Shown one piece after another: positions 62,916-64,000 of a stretch of DNA of 64,000 nucleotides. The stretch is from an uncultured Lentibacter sp. (lineage in GTDB: Bacteria; Pseudomonadota; Alphaproteobacteria; Rhodobacterales; Rhodobacteraceae). The position numbers were made by a program, and so were the translations under genes. Under the pieces are notes generated by a model, which had not been told where the DNA came from, did no database searches, and saw only the letters and a program-made list of their open reading frames with translations. Positions within the stretch are counted from its first letter, which is position 1. The number at the start of each line of letters is the position of its first letter. Where the stretch lies: the NCBI RefSeq assembly GCF_937123735.1, contig NZ_CAKZKL010000039.1, positions 48,496 to 112,495 of the forward strand, given 5' to 3'.

Positions 62916-62928
62916 GGTCTGACAGACC
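62916..62928. promoter_or_regulatory. Palindrome upstream of the DmdA-like gene
   Basis: GGTCTGACAGACC is an odd-length palindrome (5-bp arms around GAC), 22 bases before the start codon, in the 165-base gap to the Lrp/AsnC gene. A possible operator; no match to a named regulator is claimed. Confidence 0.5.
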
Positions 62929-63059
62929 CGTGAAGTGGTAAAACCTGCTGGTGATCTAGATCGAAAAACTTGGAGATATTGGACTTAAAAAAGCGCGTTC
63001 ACAGGCTGAACGGCCTAATAAACCCGCGGTTTTCAGACTGTTCAGGCTGCGCCTGTTTT

Positions 63060-63548
63060 TCATGATCTGTTTGCGACAAGTTTTGCCAGATTTGGCCGAC
63101 TCGTCTTGACCTGCCGAGTTGCGATGTAGGTCATGTAGCGGTCGATTTGCAGATCGGCTGATAGCATCTCTTCCATCATCGCTTGAAACGCAGCCAGGCT
63201 TGGCGTTGCGGTCTTCATCACATAATCCATCCCGCCACCTGTTGCGACGCAGTCTGTCACCTCATCCAAGCCCTGAATATGGGCTTCAAAGCGTTCGAAA
63301 TCCGTCTTGCGATGATGGGTGAGCGAGACCGTCACGACGACTTGGGTGAAATCGACAATGCGCTCTAAAGCGAGCGTTGCGTGATACCCACGAATGTAGC
63401 CTGCAGCCTTTAGACGATCGAGCCGCGCCCAGCAGGGTGTTGGCGACAGGTTCACCAGCTCGGCCAATTTGGTTTTGCTCAGTTGTCCATACTGCTGAAC
63501 AGCACTCAGTATGCGGATATCTGTTGCATCAAGGCTGAGTTTTTTCAT
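63060..63548 (-). CDS. Lrp/AsnC-family transcriptional regulator
   Basis: The 162-residue product has an N-terminal helix-turn-helix (LDATDIRILSAVQQYGQLSKTKLAELVNLSPTPCWARLDRLKAAGYIRGY) and a C-terminal AsnC/RAM ligand domain (DEVTDCVATGGGMDYVMKTATPSLAAFQAMMEEML). ATG at 63548. It lies upstream of, and on the same strand as, the DmdA-like operon, so it is the probable local regulator. Confidence 0.9.
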   Translation of the reverse strand: MKKLSLDATDIRILSAVQQYGQLSKTKLAELVNLSPTPCWARLDRLKAAGYIRGYHATLALERIVDFTQVVVTVSLTHHRKTDFERFEAHIQGLDEVTDCVATGGGMDYVMKTATPSLAAFQAMMEEMLSADLQIDRYMTYIATRQVKTSRPNLAKLVANRS

Positions 63549-64000
63549 GAGACAGTTACTCCGTTGGAGTGCAAGGCATAGTCTGACAATTGCCCAGGTT
63601 TTGGAAGATGAAGACATTTAGACGGTGAATGCCGAAAAATGCATCTCGTTTTCCGCCCCTTTCTCTCCTAAGCCCGCCAATTTTGCCATTGCTACGTCTC
63701 AGGCCAGTAAACCTCCAACCCGAATTGAGGCCCTGGAACACGACAAAGATCTACGCCGCGATAGGAACTTTGGCGCATCATTCGACGCAAATCTGTGCGG
63801 CAAGCAGACCTTGGCGCAGCCGCAGCGAAATGGTGCTTCGTCCGCATAGCAGACCTTAATACAGAGCGCAGCGAATGCCCTAAACTCTCAAACACACACT
63901 TCCATAGACTTGTTGGTGCGCCCGCCATAGCGTTGTGACAAGGAGAGGGCCCTGCGGCAGCTGCCGGATGACACACATCTGATACTGGACGGCGAGGTGC
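63549..64000. other. Gene-free end of window
   Basis: No supported coding sequence or RNA gene. A short open frame runs off the right edge (LRQLPDDTHLILDGEV...) but has no in-frame start after its TAG, so it is not called. Confidence 0.4.

Noticed and set aside
63934..64000. Open frame running off the right edge
   Set aside because: No in-frame start codon after the upstream TAG within the window; too short to identify.

Overview
The window looks like chromosome of a marine alphaproteobacterium of the Roseobacter/Rhodobacterales type. The evidence is the gene order argS-like/SPOR/nagZ/scpA/scpB, a recA with an exact alphaproteobacterial SOS box, a CckA homologue, RutR-type pyrimidine regulation, a DMSP-demethylation-like cluster, and high-GC codon use in most genes. 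No plasmid replication genes or rRNA operon are seen.

Layout. 1-18 kb is core housekeeping: chromosome segregation (scpA/scpB), peptidoglycan recycling (nagZ), a SPOR protein, a degenerate ArgS-like protein, typA, alaS, recA, cckA, an RsmB-like methyltransferase and guaB. 18-32 kb holds an agmatinase-type enzyme and then a nearly complete C-P lyase system: phnGHIJKLNM plus phnX in one leftward operon, divergent phnF, and a second leftward operon phnC-phnD-phnE1-phnE2 ending in a hexapeptide acetyltransferase. 32-37 kb carries an orphan corrinoid-activator (RACo/RamA-like) gene, tRNA-Gly(CCC), an EnvZ-like kinase, an MBL-fold hydrolase and tRNA-Asn(GUU).

37.4-41.7 kb is the most unusual part. 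Two convergent operons encode a Sia-type partner switch: a membrane PP2C phosphatase (SiaA-like), an HATPase-like kinase (SiaB-like) and a DUF1987 phosphoprotein (SiaC-like). The expected SiaD diguanylate cyclase is replaced by two stand-alone cyclic-nucleotide-binding-fold proteins. The phosphatase is preceded by an exported protein with a five-fold Cys-Cys tail repeat and by a His-rich protein of unknown function.

42-53.5 kb is a reductive pyrimidine-degradation locus: an NMT1/THI5-type ABC importer, dihydropyrimidinase, an N-carbamoyl-beta-alanine amidohydrolase, two tandem RutR-like regulators with two RutR-like boxes, a DMT exporter and PreA/PreT. About 53.6-58.7 kb is a small, lower-GC integrated element: integrase, AlpA, AEP-like primase, RecA-fold helicase, and next to the helicase a symmetric inverted array of six TCAAC/GTTGA iterons that looks like a replication origin. 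58.8-63.5 kb is a DMSP-demethylation-like cluster (acyl-CoA ligase, enoyl-CoA hydratase, OsmC, DmdA/GcvT-family protein) with an Lrp/AsnC regulator. The last 450 bases contain nothing I can support.
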